Counted from the stretch's first letter, positions 16,934 to 26,555 are shown. The stretch is DNA of 64,000 nt from CAZHHM01 sp964532225 (GCA_964532225.1 CAZHHM010000003.1:1-64000); one strand, 5' to 3'. Program-made: numbers and translations. Notes: generated from the sequence alone by a model not told the origin.

Positions 16934-17409
16934 CCCTCTTTGTTCTTGTCCCTGCTGAACCGTAAAGTGGCAATCTCATCAAGGAACTTTATCTCGATCT
17001 GCTTCATTATCTCTTTGTACTGCCCGTACTTGTTCTCTTTGTCCTTGTCCATGATCTTCCTGTCCTTGACCGCCTCTAGCAGCTTTTCCCTTTGCTTGTT
17101 CAGCTTTTGGCTGGCTTCAAGCACTTTTTCTATCTGATTGTCCAGGTCCTCTTTAAGCACATTCAGGTGCTGCCTCCTGGACAGGACCTTTGCAAAATCA
17201 AGCTTGCCTCCGGACACTATCTGCTTGAACTCGTCAGTCTGGCTCCTTTTGTCGTCCCTTATCTTCTGCTCCTTCATCTTCTCTTCATAGAACTCCTTCT
17301 GCTTTACGGCGAACTTCTCCTGTTCTTTCTTCTCTCTTATCCGCTTCACCTTTAGGACGTTCTCTAGCGAGTAGATGAACTTCTTGCCGGGTTTTACTTC
17401 TCTTGCCAT
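16930..17409 (-). CDS. FliJ-like coiled-coil protein
   Basis: 159 residues, almost entirely charged helix. The N-terminal FIYSLENVLKVKRIREKKEQEKFAVKQ matches the FliJ pattern (F-x-LexVLklRr-xEe-A). Two antiparallel heptad stretches follow, with a break around residues 66-75 (SGGKLDFAKVL). FliJ is the central stalk/chaperone of the flagellar type III export ATPase, and YscO plays this role in injectisomes. No other flagellar or secretion gene is in the window, so function is uncertain. It sits 2 nt after the hyuA-like gene. Confidence 0.55.
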   Translation of the reverse strand: MAREVKPGKKFIYSLENVLKVKRIREKKEQEKFAVKQKEFYEEKMKEQKIRDDKRSQTDEFKQIVSGGKLDFAKVLSRRQHLNVLKEDLDNQIEKVLEASQKLNKQREKLLEAVKDRKIMDKDKENKYGQYKEIMKQIEIKFLDEIATLRFSRDKNKEG

Positions 17410-17411
17410 GG

Positions 17412-19547
17412 TCAGCCCAAGGATACGATGAAGACAATATCCTGTCCATCATCGAACCCAGCCCTTTCCATTTCAAATACCGATCTCACCTGTTCTGAAC
17501 TGACCAGGCCTGACATGTCTATGATCCGGTGCTTGTAAAGTACATGTATCGGAGGGACCTTTTCCCCCGCATCGCCGTAGCTGGTATTATCTTCGAGTAT
17601 GTTTTCCAAGGTCTTTGCGGACCCCGGGGCCTTACACGCATACACCTTGGCGTTCCCCGAAGAGAACCTGACTACCCCTTCCTGGTCTAGCACCCTGACC
17701 GGATCGCTTTTCGAACAGATCAGGCCGAAACATGATCTTTTGGGAACATTTGCCGTCCATGCCGTCAGGATGCCGGTCGAACCAGCATCAACTACTGATG
17801 CAACATCTACTTTGAGTGAATTCGCTGCGGCCTCGGCTGCTTCAACAGCCCCGAGCCTGTTCGAGATGAGGTCCTTTTTGAAAAGTTCAACCGCACCGGT
17901 AGCCCTCGCCCTGAGAACGTTCTTATGGCGGTCGATCTCAACAGTGACCTCCACGCTTTCAGGGGACGCGCCCATGGAGATCACCGAGTCTTTTGCCTTC
18001 AGCGTTATATCTTTGATATCGTCCTTGCCCGGGTCGATCACCGATCTTTCCAGGGTATCCGATACCATCGCCAGTGCCGCGCCAATCGCGGAGATCACCG
18101 CATGGTTCTCGGCGATACGGTATTTCATCTTCATTTGTCCTGCCAGGAACGGCACGACTGCAGCCGCACCTCCCCCGCCACCGATAAGACAGATATCGTC
18201 CCGGTCAAGCTTATAGTCCTTCAGAAGACCGTTCACCGCTTTCTCGGCTTTGGCGGTTCCTGCCTTCAACATTTTCTCGGCGGCATTTTCTGGGGAACCT
18301 GCGCCGATCATATGGGACAACTTGCCGAGACCGGCAGAACTGGAATCCCTGCTTCCGAAAGACCAGTCGCCCTGTTTTGTCAGGCCGAGAACGTTCGCAG
18401 CACAGGTCATGGTAACGCCGAACTTATCTGAGAGCGAAAAATAACCGCCGGGATCATCCTTTGAATGTGCCAGTGGAACAGGCTCCGAGGCTTTGACCTC
18501 CTCAGTTCCAGAAAAAGCGCAGTACGACAATCCGGCGATATGGGCGCTCCTGGGCCCGACATCGGCGATCTTATTGCCGGAGAGCCGCGGCATGGAGCCG
18601 CCGGCTATCCCGATAGTCCTTGAGTCTAGTGTCCTAAGATAGAGCTTACGCCCTCCGATCTCAGCAGTTCTTACTATTGACCTTCCGTTCCTGATGACCG
18701 CGATGTCCGTGCTTGTGCCGCCGACCTCAAGGAAGATCCCGTTCGAGACCTTGACATAGAGCAATGCGGACGCGATGCCTGCGGCCGGACCAGACAGTAT
18801 CGTGAGTATAGGCCTTTTCTTCATGGCCTCGATGCTCATGACCCCTCCGTCGCTTCGCATGATCATGAGAGGGGCCGAAATGCCTGTGTCCCTGACGCAT
18901 CTGTCCGTCATTTCAGCTGTTTCGAGCATCTTTGGCATGATGCTTGCATTTATAACTGCTGTTGCCGTCCTGGTCTTGAGGCCGTAAAGGCCTGATATCT
19001 CATAAGTAGCGACGCAAGGGACCTTCATCTCATAAGCCTGCCGGAGGACCATATCCTCAGAGGTATGATCGTCCACCGAAAAGGCCTCTGCCGCCACTAT
19101 CGCCCCTGCTCCTGCATCCGTAAGGGTCCTTATGGCGGATGATATCGTATCCACGGAGATCGCGCTCTTTGATATGAATTCCCCGTAAGTCCTGATCTTT
19201 TTCCCGCCATCGAGAACAATGTCGCCCTGGGCGGTGCCTCGTTTTGCCAGAGCGCCCTCGACACCCTCGCCGACTGTTATTATCCCTACCGGCGACACAT
19301 CTCCTTCAAGAAGAGCGTTAGTGGCTTGTGTGGTGCTGTGAGCGATGAACACGACGTCGTGCGGAGCAATGGAAGCGGAGGAAAGCAGTCTTTGGAGGGA
19401 CTGGACTATGCCTGACGCCACACCCTCAGACGAGGAGTGTGTCGTCGGGACCTTTTCCTGTCCGGCAAGAGAATAGTCGGAATCGTTTATTGCTACCGCG
19501 TGGGTAAATGTCCCGCCTACGTCTATTCCTATCCGGTACTTAGGCAT
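17412..19547 (-). CDS. hydantoinase/oxoprolinase family protein (HyuA-like)
   Basis: 711 residues. The N-terminal ASKHA ATP-binding motif GIDVGGTFTHAVA is near residues 6-18, with IAHSTTQATNALLEGD near 68-83. The central hydantoinase A domain has MRSDGGVMSIEAM, ILSGPAAGIASAL and EVGGTSTDIAVI, and a glycine-rich LIGGGGGAAAVVPFLAG loop lies near 455-471. Family members are ATP-dependent cyclic amide or carboxylase subunits (5-oxoprolinase, N-methylhydantoinase, acetone carboxylase). The usual HyuB partner is not adjacent, so the substrate is unknown. It follows rnj by 13 nt. Confidence 0.88.
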   Translation of the reverse strand: MPKYRIGIDVGGTFTHAVAINDSDYSLAGQEKVPTTHSSSEGVASGIVQSLQRLLSSASIAPHDVVFIAHSTTQATNALLEGDVSPVGIITVGEGVEGALAKRGTAQGDIVLDGGKKIRTYGEFISKSAISVDTISSAIRTLTDAGAGAIVAAEAFSVDDHTSEDMVLRQAYEMKVPCVATYEISGLYGLKTRTATAVINASIMPKMLETAEMTDRCVRDTGISAPLMIMRSDGGVMSIEAMKKRPILTILSGPAAGIASALLYVKVSNGIFLEVGGTSTDIAVIRNGRSIVRTAEIGGRKLYLRTLDSRTIGIAGGSMPRLSGNKIADVGPRSAHIAGLSYCAFSGTEEVKASEPVPLAHSKDDPGGYFSLSDKFGVTMTCAANVLGLTKQGDWSFGSRDSSSAGLGKLSHMIGAGSPENAAEKMLKAGTAKAEKAVNGLLKDYKLDRDDICLIGGGGGAAAVVPFLAGQMKMKYRIAENHAVISAIGAALAMVSDTLERSVIDPGKDDIKDITLKAKDSVISMGASPESVEVTVEIDRHKNVLRARATGAVELFKKDLISNRLGAVEAAEAAANSLKVDVASVVDAGSTGILTAWTANVPKRSCFGLICSKSDPVRVLDQEGVVRFSSGNAKVYACKAPGSAKTLENILEDNTSYGDAGEKVPPIHVLYKHRIIDMSGLVSSEQVRSVFEMERAGFDDGQDIVFIVSLG

Positions 19548-19560
19548 TTACTTTATGATA

Positions 19561-21234
19561 TCAGACTTGGATAATTACGGGAATGATGAACGGCCTTCTC
19601 TCGGTATTCTTTTCTATCAGCTTCCCTATCTCTTTCTGTATCTCATGCTTAACCTGACCAAGGTCCTTGGCTTTGGTCCTGAAATGACGTTTTATGACGT
19701 TAGATGTTATGTCTTTCGACCTTTTCATGAGCTCATCAAGCTGGGCTGACCGTCCGAGGCCTTTTGTCTCTATCCTGACATCCGAGACCGGGCGGAACTC
19801 CCTTTTCGATACTGACACGCTGACGATCATTATCCCGTCATCGGCCAGCCTCAGTCTTTCCGAAAGAACAGCGGCCCCTACATCGCCCACCTCTGATCCG
19901 TCAACATAGACATCAGCGATCTCTATCTTTGAAGAACGGGATATCTTATCACGGGAGATATCAAGAGAGTCCCCGTTCGTATCGAGAAAGATGTTCTCCG
20001 GCTTCACATTGTTCTCCCTGGCCAACTTTGCATGCGCGACAAGGTGATGGTACTCGCCGTGCACAGGCACGAAGTATTTTGGTTTTATAAGGTTCAGCAT
20101 CAGCTTCATCTCTTCCTGGCAGCCGTGGCCGGACACATGTATGTCATGCCTTTCCTCGTAGATCACCTCAGCACCGAGCTTGAACAGTCCGTCTATCGTT
20201 TTGTAGACCGACTTTTCGTTGCCCGGGATCGGAATGGCGGATATTACCACAGTATCGCCCTTTCGTATCTTTATCTGTTTATGCTCGCCCTTTACCATCC
20301 TTGAAAGCGCCGACATGGGCTCGCCCTGGCTGCCTGTCGTCAGGATCACGATGTTATGGTGGGCGGGCTGGTTCACATGGTCGAGCTTTATCAGCACGTC
20401 TTTCGGCATCTTGAGATATCCGAGGTCGCGGGCCTTTTCGATGACGTTCTGCATCGACAGTCCGGATATCGTCACTTTCCTTCCGTGCTTCACGGCCGTA
20501 TCTATGGCCTGCTGGAGCCTGTGGATGTTAGAGGCAAACGAGGCGACTATGATCCTTCCTTTGGCCGCAGCAAATATCTTGTCGAAGGATTCTCCGACCG
20601 TCCTTTCGGACGGGGTCGAGCCGTGAGAGTCTGCATTCGTCGAATCTGACATAAGAAGAAGCACTCCTTCGGTCCCGATCTCGCCGAACCTCTGAAGGTC
20701 CGCCTGCTCCCCGTCGATCGGCGTATAGTCTATCTTGAAATCCCCGGTGTGGAACACTCTGCCTACTGGCGTCTTTATTGAAAGGGCTACAGCGTCCGGG
20801 ATGCTGTGGCAGACACGAAGGAATTCGACCGAGAACGGCCCCAGGTTCACGACCTGTCTGGGCTTTACCGTATGCAGCTTGGCCTGTTTCAGCAGTTTTG
20901 CCTCTTTGAGCTTATGTTCGACAAGCCCGAGGGTCAGTTTTGTACCGTAGATCGGAAGGTTGACCTCCTTAAGGAGGTACGGAATGGCGCCTATGTGGTC
21001 CTCATGCCCGTGCGTGAGGAAAAGCGCCCTGACAAGACCTTTGTTCTTCCTGATGTAGGTCATATCGGGGATGACCTTATCTATGCCTGGCATGCTCTCA
21101 TCGGGGAATTTCATGCCGCAGTCGATAAGGATTATATTGTTGCCGTATTTCAGCGCGGTCATGTTCTTGCCTATCTCGTCCTGGCCGCCAATATGTGTAA
21201 GCTGTAATTTTTTTGGGAACTTATGGAATATCAT
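19561..21234 (-). CDS. rnj: ribonuclease J
   Basis: A 557-residue metallo-beta-lactamase/beta-CASP nuclease with dual endo- and 5'-exonuclease activity in mRNA turnover and rRNA maturation. LTHGHEDHIGAIPYLL near residues 73-88 holds the zinc ligands. HTGDFKIDYTP, LMSDSTNAD and the beta-CASP FASNIHRLQQAI follow, with the C-terminal domain after about 440. The length fits RNase J. Its presence beside a PNPase gene suggests an RNase J-based degradosome. Confidence 0.96.
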   Translation of the reverse strand: MIFHKFPKKLQLTHIGGQDEIGKNMTALKYGNNIILIDCGMKFPDESMPGIDKVIPDMTYIRKNKGLVRALFLTHGHEDHIGAIPYLLKEVNLPIYGTKLTLGLVEHKLKEAKLLKQAKLHTVKPRQVVNLGPFSVEFLRVCHSIPDAVALSIKTPVGRVFHTGDFKIDYTPIDGEQADLQRFGEIGTEGVLLLMSDSTNADSHGSTPSERTVGESFDKIFAAAKGRIIVASFASNIHRLQQAIDTAVKHGRKVTISGLSMQNVIEKARDLGYLKMPKDVLIKLDHVNQPAHHNIVILTTGSQGEPMSALSRMVKGEHKQIKIRKGDTVVISAIPIPGNEKSVYKTIDGLFKLGAEVIYEERHDIHVSGHGCQEEMKLMLNLIKPKYFVPVHGEYHHLVAHAKLARENNVKPENIFLDTNGDSLDISRDKISRSSKIEIADVYVDGSEVGDVGAAVLSERLRLADDGIMIVSVSVSKREFRPVSDVRIETKGLGRSAQLDELMKRSKDITSNVIKRHFRTKAKDLGQVKHEIQKEIGKLIEKNTERRPFIIPVIIQV

Positions 21235-21309
21235 TTCTTTCTCTTTCCGGGGCGGGGCCTTTGGTCCCGCTCACTTTTTGGATCGTCACATGAGTGAGTT
21301 CGATCGGTG

Positions 21310-22200
21310 TCAGCATTTAAGAAGGTTAAGGTCTACCATCACTTTCTTGATCATTTCTTTTTCTTTCTCAGACGGCTCAACAAGAGGGAGCCTGGGCAGT
21401 CCGACCTCGATCCCGTTAACGCCCAGAGCGTATTTCACGGGAGAAGGGTTCGACGTAACGAAAAGCACTTTAAAGAGCGGCATCAGGCGCCTGTGCATCT
21501 CTTCGGCCCGCGCCGTATCGCCTTTCAGGAAAAGCTCGATCATCCGCTTTATCTCAAGACCGGCAACATGCGATGCCACTGATATAACGCCGTAGGCCCC
21601 GACCGACATCATCGGAAGGGTCAGGCTGTCATCCCCGCTCCATATGAGGAAGTCCTTGGGCATAAGCGCTCTCATTGAAGATGTGTAATTGACGTCCCCT
21701 GCCGCGTCCTTGAGGCCGACGATGTTCCTGTTGTCGGATGCGACCCTGGCCACAGTCTCCGGAAGCATAGTGATCCCTGTCCTTCCGGGTATGTTGTAAA
21801 CGATCAGAGGAAGCTTTGTATTCCTTGCGACCTCGCTGTAATGCCTGTAAAGGCCTTCCTGCGAAGGCTTGTTGTAGTACGGGACGACCAGCAGCGCCGC
21901 ATCAAGACCAAGGGCTTCTGCCTTTTGGGTCATCTTTACCGTGGTCGCCGTGGAATTTGACCCGGTACCGGCTATCACTGACCCTTTGTTCCCGACAGCG
22001 GCTTTTATGACCTTGTAGAGTTCCGCCTCTTCCTCATGGGTAAGCGTAGGGGATTCACCTGTAGTGCCGTGAATGACAAGCCCGTCAGAGCCGTTCTCGA
22101 TCAGTTTGAGGGCCAGTTTTTCGGCCTGTCTGAAATCGACCTCTCCGTTCTCCTTGAACGGGGTGACCATCGCGGTTATCAGTCTTCCTAATTGAGCCAT
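21310..22200 (-). CDS. dapA: 4-hydroxy-tetrahydrodipicolinate synthase
   Basis: A 296-residue TIM-barrel aldolase that condenses pyruvate with aspartate semialdehyde in the diaminopimelate/lysine pathway. GTTGESPTLTHEE near residues 44-56, the catalytic Tyr in VYNIPGRTG near 133-141 and the Schiff-base Lys in VGLKDAAGD near 159-167 are all present. A longer frame opens at 22374 inside the TPR gene. The ATG at 22200 with its AGGAAAG ribosome site gives the normal N-terminus and length. Confidence 0.96.
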   Translation of the reverse strand: MAQLGRLITAMVTPFKENGEVDFRQAEKLALKLIENGSDGLVIHGTTGESPTLTHEEEAELYKVIKAAVGNKGSVIAGTGSNSTATTVKMTQKAEALGLDAALLVVPYYNKPSQEGLYRHYSEVARNTKLPLIVYNIPGRTGITMLPETVARVASDNRNIVGLKDAAGDVNYTSSMRALMPKDFLIWSGDDSLTLPMMSVGAYGVISVASHVAGLEIKRMIELFLKGDTARAEEMHRRLMPLFKVLFVTSNPSPVKYALGVNGIEVGLPRLPLVEPSEKEKEMIKKVMVDLNLLKC

Positions 22201-22228
22201 ATGCTTTCCTGTATCTATTATATCATCC

Positions 22229-22816
22229 TTATCTTGATATCTTAAAGAGGAGCTCTCTGACCGTGTTATTGCCGGGATCAATGACCAGCTCCTTCTTGAA
22301 GTGCACGGCTGCCGCATCCTGGTCCTTTTTTGACAGATAAACAAGGCCGTAAAGATAGTTGAGGTATCTTTCATCGGGTTTTAGCGCACGGCAACGGTCA
22401 AGTGCTGCCTCAGCCTTATCCGTTTTCCCCGAATTTATATGGATCATGGCCATATTCAGATAGCTTACAGGGTTCTCGGCCCCTTTGTTCTCAAGCTCAA
22501 GCTCCCTGAGAGCTTCGTCGAACCTGCCGCTCCTCATATGGATAGCGGCCAGGATATTGTGCACATTGGGTTCTTTCGGGTCCAGCTCGAGAGCCCGTAT
22601 ACTGGCCTTTTCCGCTCCCTGTATGTCCCCGGCATCGAACAGCATGCAGGCAAGGTTCTGCTGGACCTTGGCATAATCGGGGGTGTTCTTCACGGCGTTA
22701 AGCCAGAAGGACTGTCTTGTGGAAAAGACCTTTGAATAGCCGATGTTAATGAGGGCAAGAACTGCTACCGCCGCTGCCGCGACAACTATCTTTACCGGCA
22801 CACTGTTTAACTTCAT
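22229..22816 (-). CDS. membrane-anchored TPR protein, stub paralogue of the TMTC-like proteins
   Basis: 195 residues: one transmembrane helix (about 8-26) followed by four to five tetratricopeptide units, such as PDYAKVQQNLACMLFDAGDIQGAEKAS and PVSYLNMAMIHINSGKTDKAEAALD. FWLNAVKNTPDYAKVQQNL closely resembles RFWENAVKNSPNYPLARRNL of the 559-residue protein at 24817. It therefore looks like the last helix plus TPR tail of that family, detached from the catalytic part. It starts 2 nt after the uvrB stop. ATG at 22816 has an AGG site at good spacing, and GTG at 22822 is the alternative. Confidence 0.75.
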   Translation of the reverse strand: MKLNSVPVKIVVAAAAVAVLALINIGYSKVFSTRQSFWLNAVKNTPDYAKVQQNLACMLFDAGDIQGAEKASIRALELDPKEPNVHNILAAIHMRSGRFDEALRELELENKGAENPVSYLNMAMIHINSGKTDKAEAALDRCRALKPDERYLNYLYGLVYLSKKDQDAAAVHFKKELVIDPGNNTVRELLFKISR

Positions 22817-22818
22817 TG

Positions 22819-24789
22819 TCACCTTTTGAGGAACTTTTTCAGTTCCTTGATCTGGTCCCTGATCAGAGCGGCCTTCTCGAACTCAAGCTCGATCGAGGCT
22901 GCCTTCATCTCCTCTTCGAGCCTTATGATGACCAGAGGCAGCTCGTCCTTATTAAGGATGTCCTTTATCCTCTTGACATCCTCCTTCTCCACCCTGCCAA
23001 GCTGCTCGCTTATGTCCTTGACCTCTTTGACTATGGTCTTCGGCTGGATATTGTTCTTTTTGTTGTAGTCCATTTGCAGCTTGCGGCGCCTGTTCGTCTC
23101 GGACACGGCGTACTTCATGGACTTTGTGATGGTGTCCGCATAAAGGAATACCTGGCCGTTCACGTTCCTTGCAGCGCGGCCTATTGTCTGGATAAGCGAG
23201 GTCTCCCCTCTCAGGAAACCCTCCTTATCGGCGTCCAGTATAGCTACAAGAGACACTTCCGGAAGGTCAAGCCCTTCTCTAAGAAGATTTATCCCGACAA
23301 GGACATCGAACTCGCCCTTCCTGAGGCCCCTAAGTATCTCTATCCTGTCGAGAGTGTCAACATCGCTGTGCAGGTATTTAGCTTTTATCTTCTCTTCGGA
23401 CAGGAATTCCGAAAGGTCCTCGGCCATCCTTTTTGTGAGCGTTGTAACAAGGACCCTTTCTTTCTTGTCCACCCTCTTCTTGATCTCTTTGATGAGGTCC
23501 TTTATCTGCCCCTTGGTGGGCTTCAGCACGACCTCCGGATCGATAAGCCCCGTCGGTCTGATTATCTGCTCTACTATCTTCCTGCTGTGCTCAAGCTCGT
23601 ATTTCCCCGGCGTGGCAGAGACAAAGACCATCTGCCCTATCCTCTCGGAAAACTCCTTGAAGTTCAGTGGCCGGTTGTCCGCGGCGGAAGGAAGCCTGAA
23701 GCCGAAGTCGATCAGCGTCCTTTTCCTTGACTGGTCCCCGGCGTACATCCCCCTTATCTGGGGAACTCCGACATGGCTCTCATCAAGGAAGATCAGATAA
23801 TCCTTGGGAAAGTAGTCAAGCAGGGTCGCAGGCGGCTGACCGGGAAGCCTGCCGTCAAGATGCCGGCTGTAATTTTCTATGCCGTGGCAATAACCCATCT
23901 CGCTGATCATCTCCATATCGTAGCCGGTCCGCTGTTCGAGGCGCTGCGCTTCGACCAGCTTGTTCTCGCGTCTCAGCTCCCCGAGCCTTACATCAAGCTC
24001 CGCCTTTATGCTCCTTACCGCTGAATCCACTCTGTCCTTGAAAGTGACATAATGCGTGGCAGGGAAGATGTGAAGTTTCTTTTTCTTCCTGACGATCTCT
24101 CCGGTGGTAGGGTCTATCTCGGTTATCCTCTTGACCTCGTCCATATCTAGCTCTATCCTGAAAATGTTCTTTTCGTACGCCGGAAGGACCTCCACCACGT
24201 CGCCTCTTGCCCTGAACTTGCCTCTTGAAAGCATGAAGTCGTTCCGTTCGTACTTGATCCCTACAAGCTTGTACAGGAGATCGTCCCTGTTAAGATGCCC
24301 TCCTGTTTCTAGCTCTATGGAACCCTCAAGATAATTGGCCGGAGTACCAAGACCGTAGATACAGGACACCGAGGCCACAACTATCACGTCCCTGCGTTCA
24401 AACAGCGACATGGTCGCACGGTGGCGAAGGCGGTCGATCTCGTCGTTTATCGCGGAGTCCTTCTCGATATAGGTATCTGTTGTCGGGATATATGCTTCCG
24501 GCTGATAGTAATCGTAATAGCTGACAAAATACTCCACCGAGTTTTCAGGGAAGAAGCTCCTGAATTCCTGACATAGCTGGGCAGCAAGAGTCTTGTTCGG
24601 TGAGATTATCAGCGCGGGGCGCTCGAGCTTTGATATGACATTGGCCATCGTAAAGGTCTTACCGGAACCTGTTACGCCAAGGAGCGTGGAATACCTTTCC
24701 CCTGCGGAGAGCTGCGCACAAAGCTCGTCTATGGCTTTCGGCTGGTCACCTGCCGGAGGAAAGTCGGATTTTAGGTTGAATAGCGGCAT
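22819..24789 (-). CDS. uvrB: excinuclease ABC subunit B
   Basis: A 656-residue nucleotide-excision repair helicase that loads on damage with UvrA and recruits UvrC. Walker A GVTGSGKTF lies near residues 38-46, the DNA-clamping beta hairpin YYDYYQPEAYIP near 92-103, DESHVG is motif II, and QTIGRAARN is motif VI. The C-terminal UVR coiled coil (EFEKAALIRDQIKELKKFL) binds UvrC. The ATG at 24789 has no Shine-Dalgarno and lies 6 nt after TGTTAAAAT, so translation is probably leaderless. No LexA-type box is apparent. Confidence 0.97.
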   Translation of the reverse strand: MPLFNLKSDFPPAGDQPKAIDELCAQLSAGERYSTLLGVTGSGKTFTMANVISKLERPALIISPNKTLAAQLCQEFRSFFPENSVEYFVSYYDYYQPEAYIPTTDTYIEKDSAINDEIDRLRHRATMSLFERRDVIVVASVSCIYGLGTPANYLEGSIELETGGHLNRDDLLYKLVGIKYERNDFMLSRGKFRARGDVVEVLPAYEKNIFRIELDMDEVKRITEIDPTTGEIVRKKKKLHIFPATHYVTFKDRVDSAVRSIKAELDVRLGELRRENKLVEAQRLEQRTGYDMEMISEMGYCHGIENYSRHLDGRLPGQPPATLLDYFPKDYLIFLDESHVGVPQIRGMYAGDQSRKRTLIDFGFRLPSAADNRPLNFKEFSERIGQMVFVSATPGKYELEHSRKIVEQIIRPTGLIDPEVVLKPTKGQIKDLIKEIKKRVDKKERVLVTTLTKRMAEDLSEFLSEEKIKAKYLHSDVDTLDRIEILRGLRKGEFDVLVGINLLREGLDLPEVSLVAILDADKEGFLRGETSLIQTIGRAARNVNGQVFLYADTITKSMKYAVSETNRRRKLQMDYNKKNNIQPKTIVKEVKDISEQLGRVEKEDVKRIKDILNKDELPLVIIRLEEEMKAASIELEFEKAALIRDQIKELKKFLKR

Positions 24790-24795
24790 ATGAAG

Positions 24796-24804
24796 ATTTT
24801 AACA
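24796..24804 (-). promoter_or_regulatory. extended -10 box TGTTAAAAT of uvrB
   Basis: On the minus strand TGT-TAAAAT is followed by CTTCAT and the uvrB ATG. The 6-nt gap places +1 at the ATG. No good -35 is seen. Confidence 0.6.
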
Positions 24805-24816
24805 CTAATAGGCCAT

Positions 24817-26496
24817 TCAGTTGCCGGGACGCTGTACATACGGGGCCAGTGCGTTCAGCAGCTCCTGGCTTACCCTGCCGCCCCGGCGCTGCACCTCAGC
24901 TACCGACAGGACAGCTTTTGTGTATTCCTTCTTGTTGTAGAAGAGTATGGCAAGGCTGGTATACGCGTCAAGATATTCGGGGTTGACCATTACCGTTCTC
25001 AGCCACAAAGCTTCCGCCCGGTCGATAATGCCGGCCCTGGCATAAAGCAGGCCCAGGTTAAAGAGAGCGTTGTCGTAATCTGGATTTATCTTGAGCTCCA
25101 TCATGTAGGCCTGTTCTGCTTCTCTGGGCATGTTCTTAAGCGCGAAGATAAGTCCGAGGTTGTTGTAGACCATAGGTTCGTTAGGGTTAAGCTGTATTGT
25201 TTTAAGGTATTCTCTTTGCGCGCCCTCGATATTGCCGGAAAGATAGTACATCGCCCCCAGGTTCCTCCTTGCGAGAGGATAGTTCGGGGAATTCTTCACG
25301 GCATTTTCCCAGAACCTGATCGGCTCTCTGAAATTACCCGTATATATGAAAGAATAGACCGCAACGAGAGCCATGAGCACTGCAAGGACGTAATAAACTT
25401 TTCTGCCCGCATTCTCGAGAAGAGAAGCCGGTCTTGTGCCGCAGAAAGCGATAAGCAGCCCTGATATCGGCAGATAGAGCCTTGTATCAAGAAAGTCAGC
25501 CGCATATCTTGAATCAGGCCTGATGAAAGAAGGCAGGACCACGGCAACGGCCCATACAAGCCCCAGCACCACAAGCCGCTTATTGTCCTTTGGGATAAAG
25601 ATGAAATATATGGCCATAATGATCAGCGCGGCCCATCCGTATACCAGCGTGCTGTCGGAAAGGACAGGAAGGACAGACAGGTTAACAGGGATCAATATCT
25701 TGCCCGCGAACAGCACAATTCCTTTTATGTTTGCAAAAAAGGAAAGGAATATATGCCCGAATGAGAAAACAGCAGCCTTTTTAAGGAGAAGCGACCTGAG
25801 GACCAGCCATAATAGCGCCGCTCCCGCCCATCCGGCAATGAATATCTTCATCTCCGGTCTTTTCAGGTCCTCATTACGGAAAAGCAAGATATACAAAGCG
25901 AACAGGCCCGCGAATACAAGTGCGAGCTCTTTTGTGAACACAAGCAGCAGGAAGGCCAGAAGATGAGCCCAAAGATAAGCCTTTTTTCTTGTTTCAAGAT
26001 ACTTGACCAGCAAAATGAATGCCCCGAGACCGATCGCTCCAAAAAGGACATCCTGCCGTCCCGGTATCCAGGCAACATTCTGTACAAGCGCAGGGTGTAT
26101 AAGGAACAGCGAAGTAAGTATGAACGCCGTCCGTCTTTTCACCGAAAGCATTTGCAGAAAAGCGAACAAAAGAGCGCAAAAGGCCGCATGCAAAAGGATA
26201 TTGGTCGCGTGATAGACAGCAGGATCCCCCCTTGCGATCTGTGTCTCCATTATCATAAAAACAGTGCCAAACGGCCTGTAATATACCTGGACCGGAGAAT
26301 TTATCAGGACATCGGTAGTGAACGCCTTGGGGATATTTGCAATGTTGCTTATAAACCTGTAGTTATCGAGTATCAGCGCGTTATCATCGAACAGCACGAA
26401 CTTGAAAAGGACCGTCTGTCCGAAAAGAAGGATACACAGTGCCAGTATCCAGGCATAAGGCCTCCATTTGTCGAGCAGTATCTTGTTAAGGTCCAT
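24817..26496 (-). CDS. TMTC-like GT-C membrane protein with C-terminal TPRs
   Basis: A 559-residue protein: about 10-11 hydrophobic helices (residues 14-385), then a soluble TPR tail of about five units (from about 395). Motifs shared with three paralogues at 58863-63783 are the diacidic FDDN at 36-39 after TM1, YYRP at 72-75, YHATNILLH at 95-103 and WIPGRQD at 143-149. A first-loop diacidic motif plus cytosolic or lumenal TPRs is the plan of eukaryotic TMTC O-mannosyltransferases and related GT-C enzymes. Transfer of a sugar from a lipid carrier to exported protein is a reasonable guess. The start lies 5 nt after a TATAAT box. Confidence 0.75.
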   Translation of the reverse strand: MDLNKILLDKWRPYAWILALCILLFGQTVLFKFVLFDDNALILDNYRFISNIANIPKAFTTDVLINSPVQVYYRPFGTVFMIMETQIARGDPAVYHATNILLHAAFCALLFAFLQMLSVKRRTAFILTSLFLIHPALVQNVAWIPGRQDVLFGAIGLGAFILLVKYLETRKKAYLWAHLLAFLLLVFTKELALVFAGLFALYILLFRNEDLKRPEMKIFIAGWAGAALLWLVLRSLLLKKAAVFSFGHIFLSFFANIKGIVLFAGKILIPVNLSVLPVLSDSTLVYGWAALIIMAIYFIFIPKDNKRLVVLGLVWAVAVVLPSFIRPDSRYAADFLDTRLYLPISGLLIAFCGTRPASLLENAGRKVYYVLAVLMALVAVYSFIYTGNFREPIRFWENAVKNSPNYPLARRNLGAMYYLSGNIEGAQREYLKTIQLNPNEPMVYNNLGLIFALKNMPREAEQAYMMELKINPDYDNALFNLGLLYARAGIIDRAEALWLRTVMVNPEYLDAYTSLAILFYNKKEYTKAVLSVAEVQRRGGRVSQELLNALAPYVQRPGN

Positions 26497-26501
26497 ACAG
26501 G

Positions 26502-26507
26502 ATTATA
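26502..26507 (-). promoter_or_regulatory. -10 box TATAAT, 5 nt from the TMTC-like gene start
   Basis: The minus-strand TATAAT is followed by CCTGT and the ATG at 26496. No ribosome-binding site could fit between them, and no -35 matches. Confidence 0.5.
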
Positions 26508-26555
26508 GTAGCACGGAGAAGCAGAAAGGGTACAGCCTGAACTCATTATTGAAAT

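Noticed and set aside
21252..21270. Hairpin GCGGGG...CCCGC between dapA and rnj
   Set aside because: On the transcribed minus strand it is not followed by a T-run. The T5 lies on the plus side where nothing is transcribed. It may only be a weak RNA structure.
22816..23730. 304-codon plus-strand frame opposite uvrB
   Set aside because: Antisense shadow of uvrB, with no start signal and no recognisable domain.
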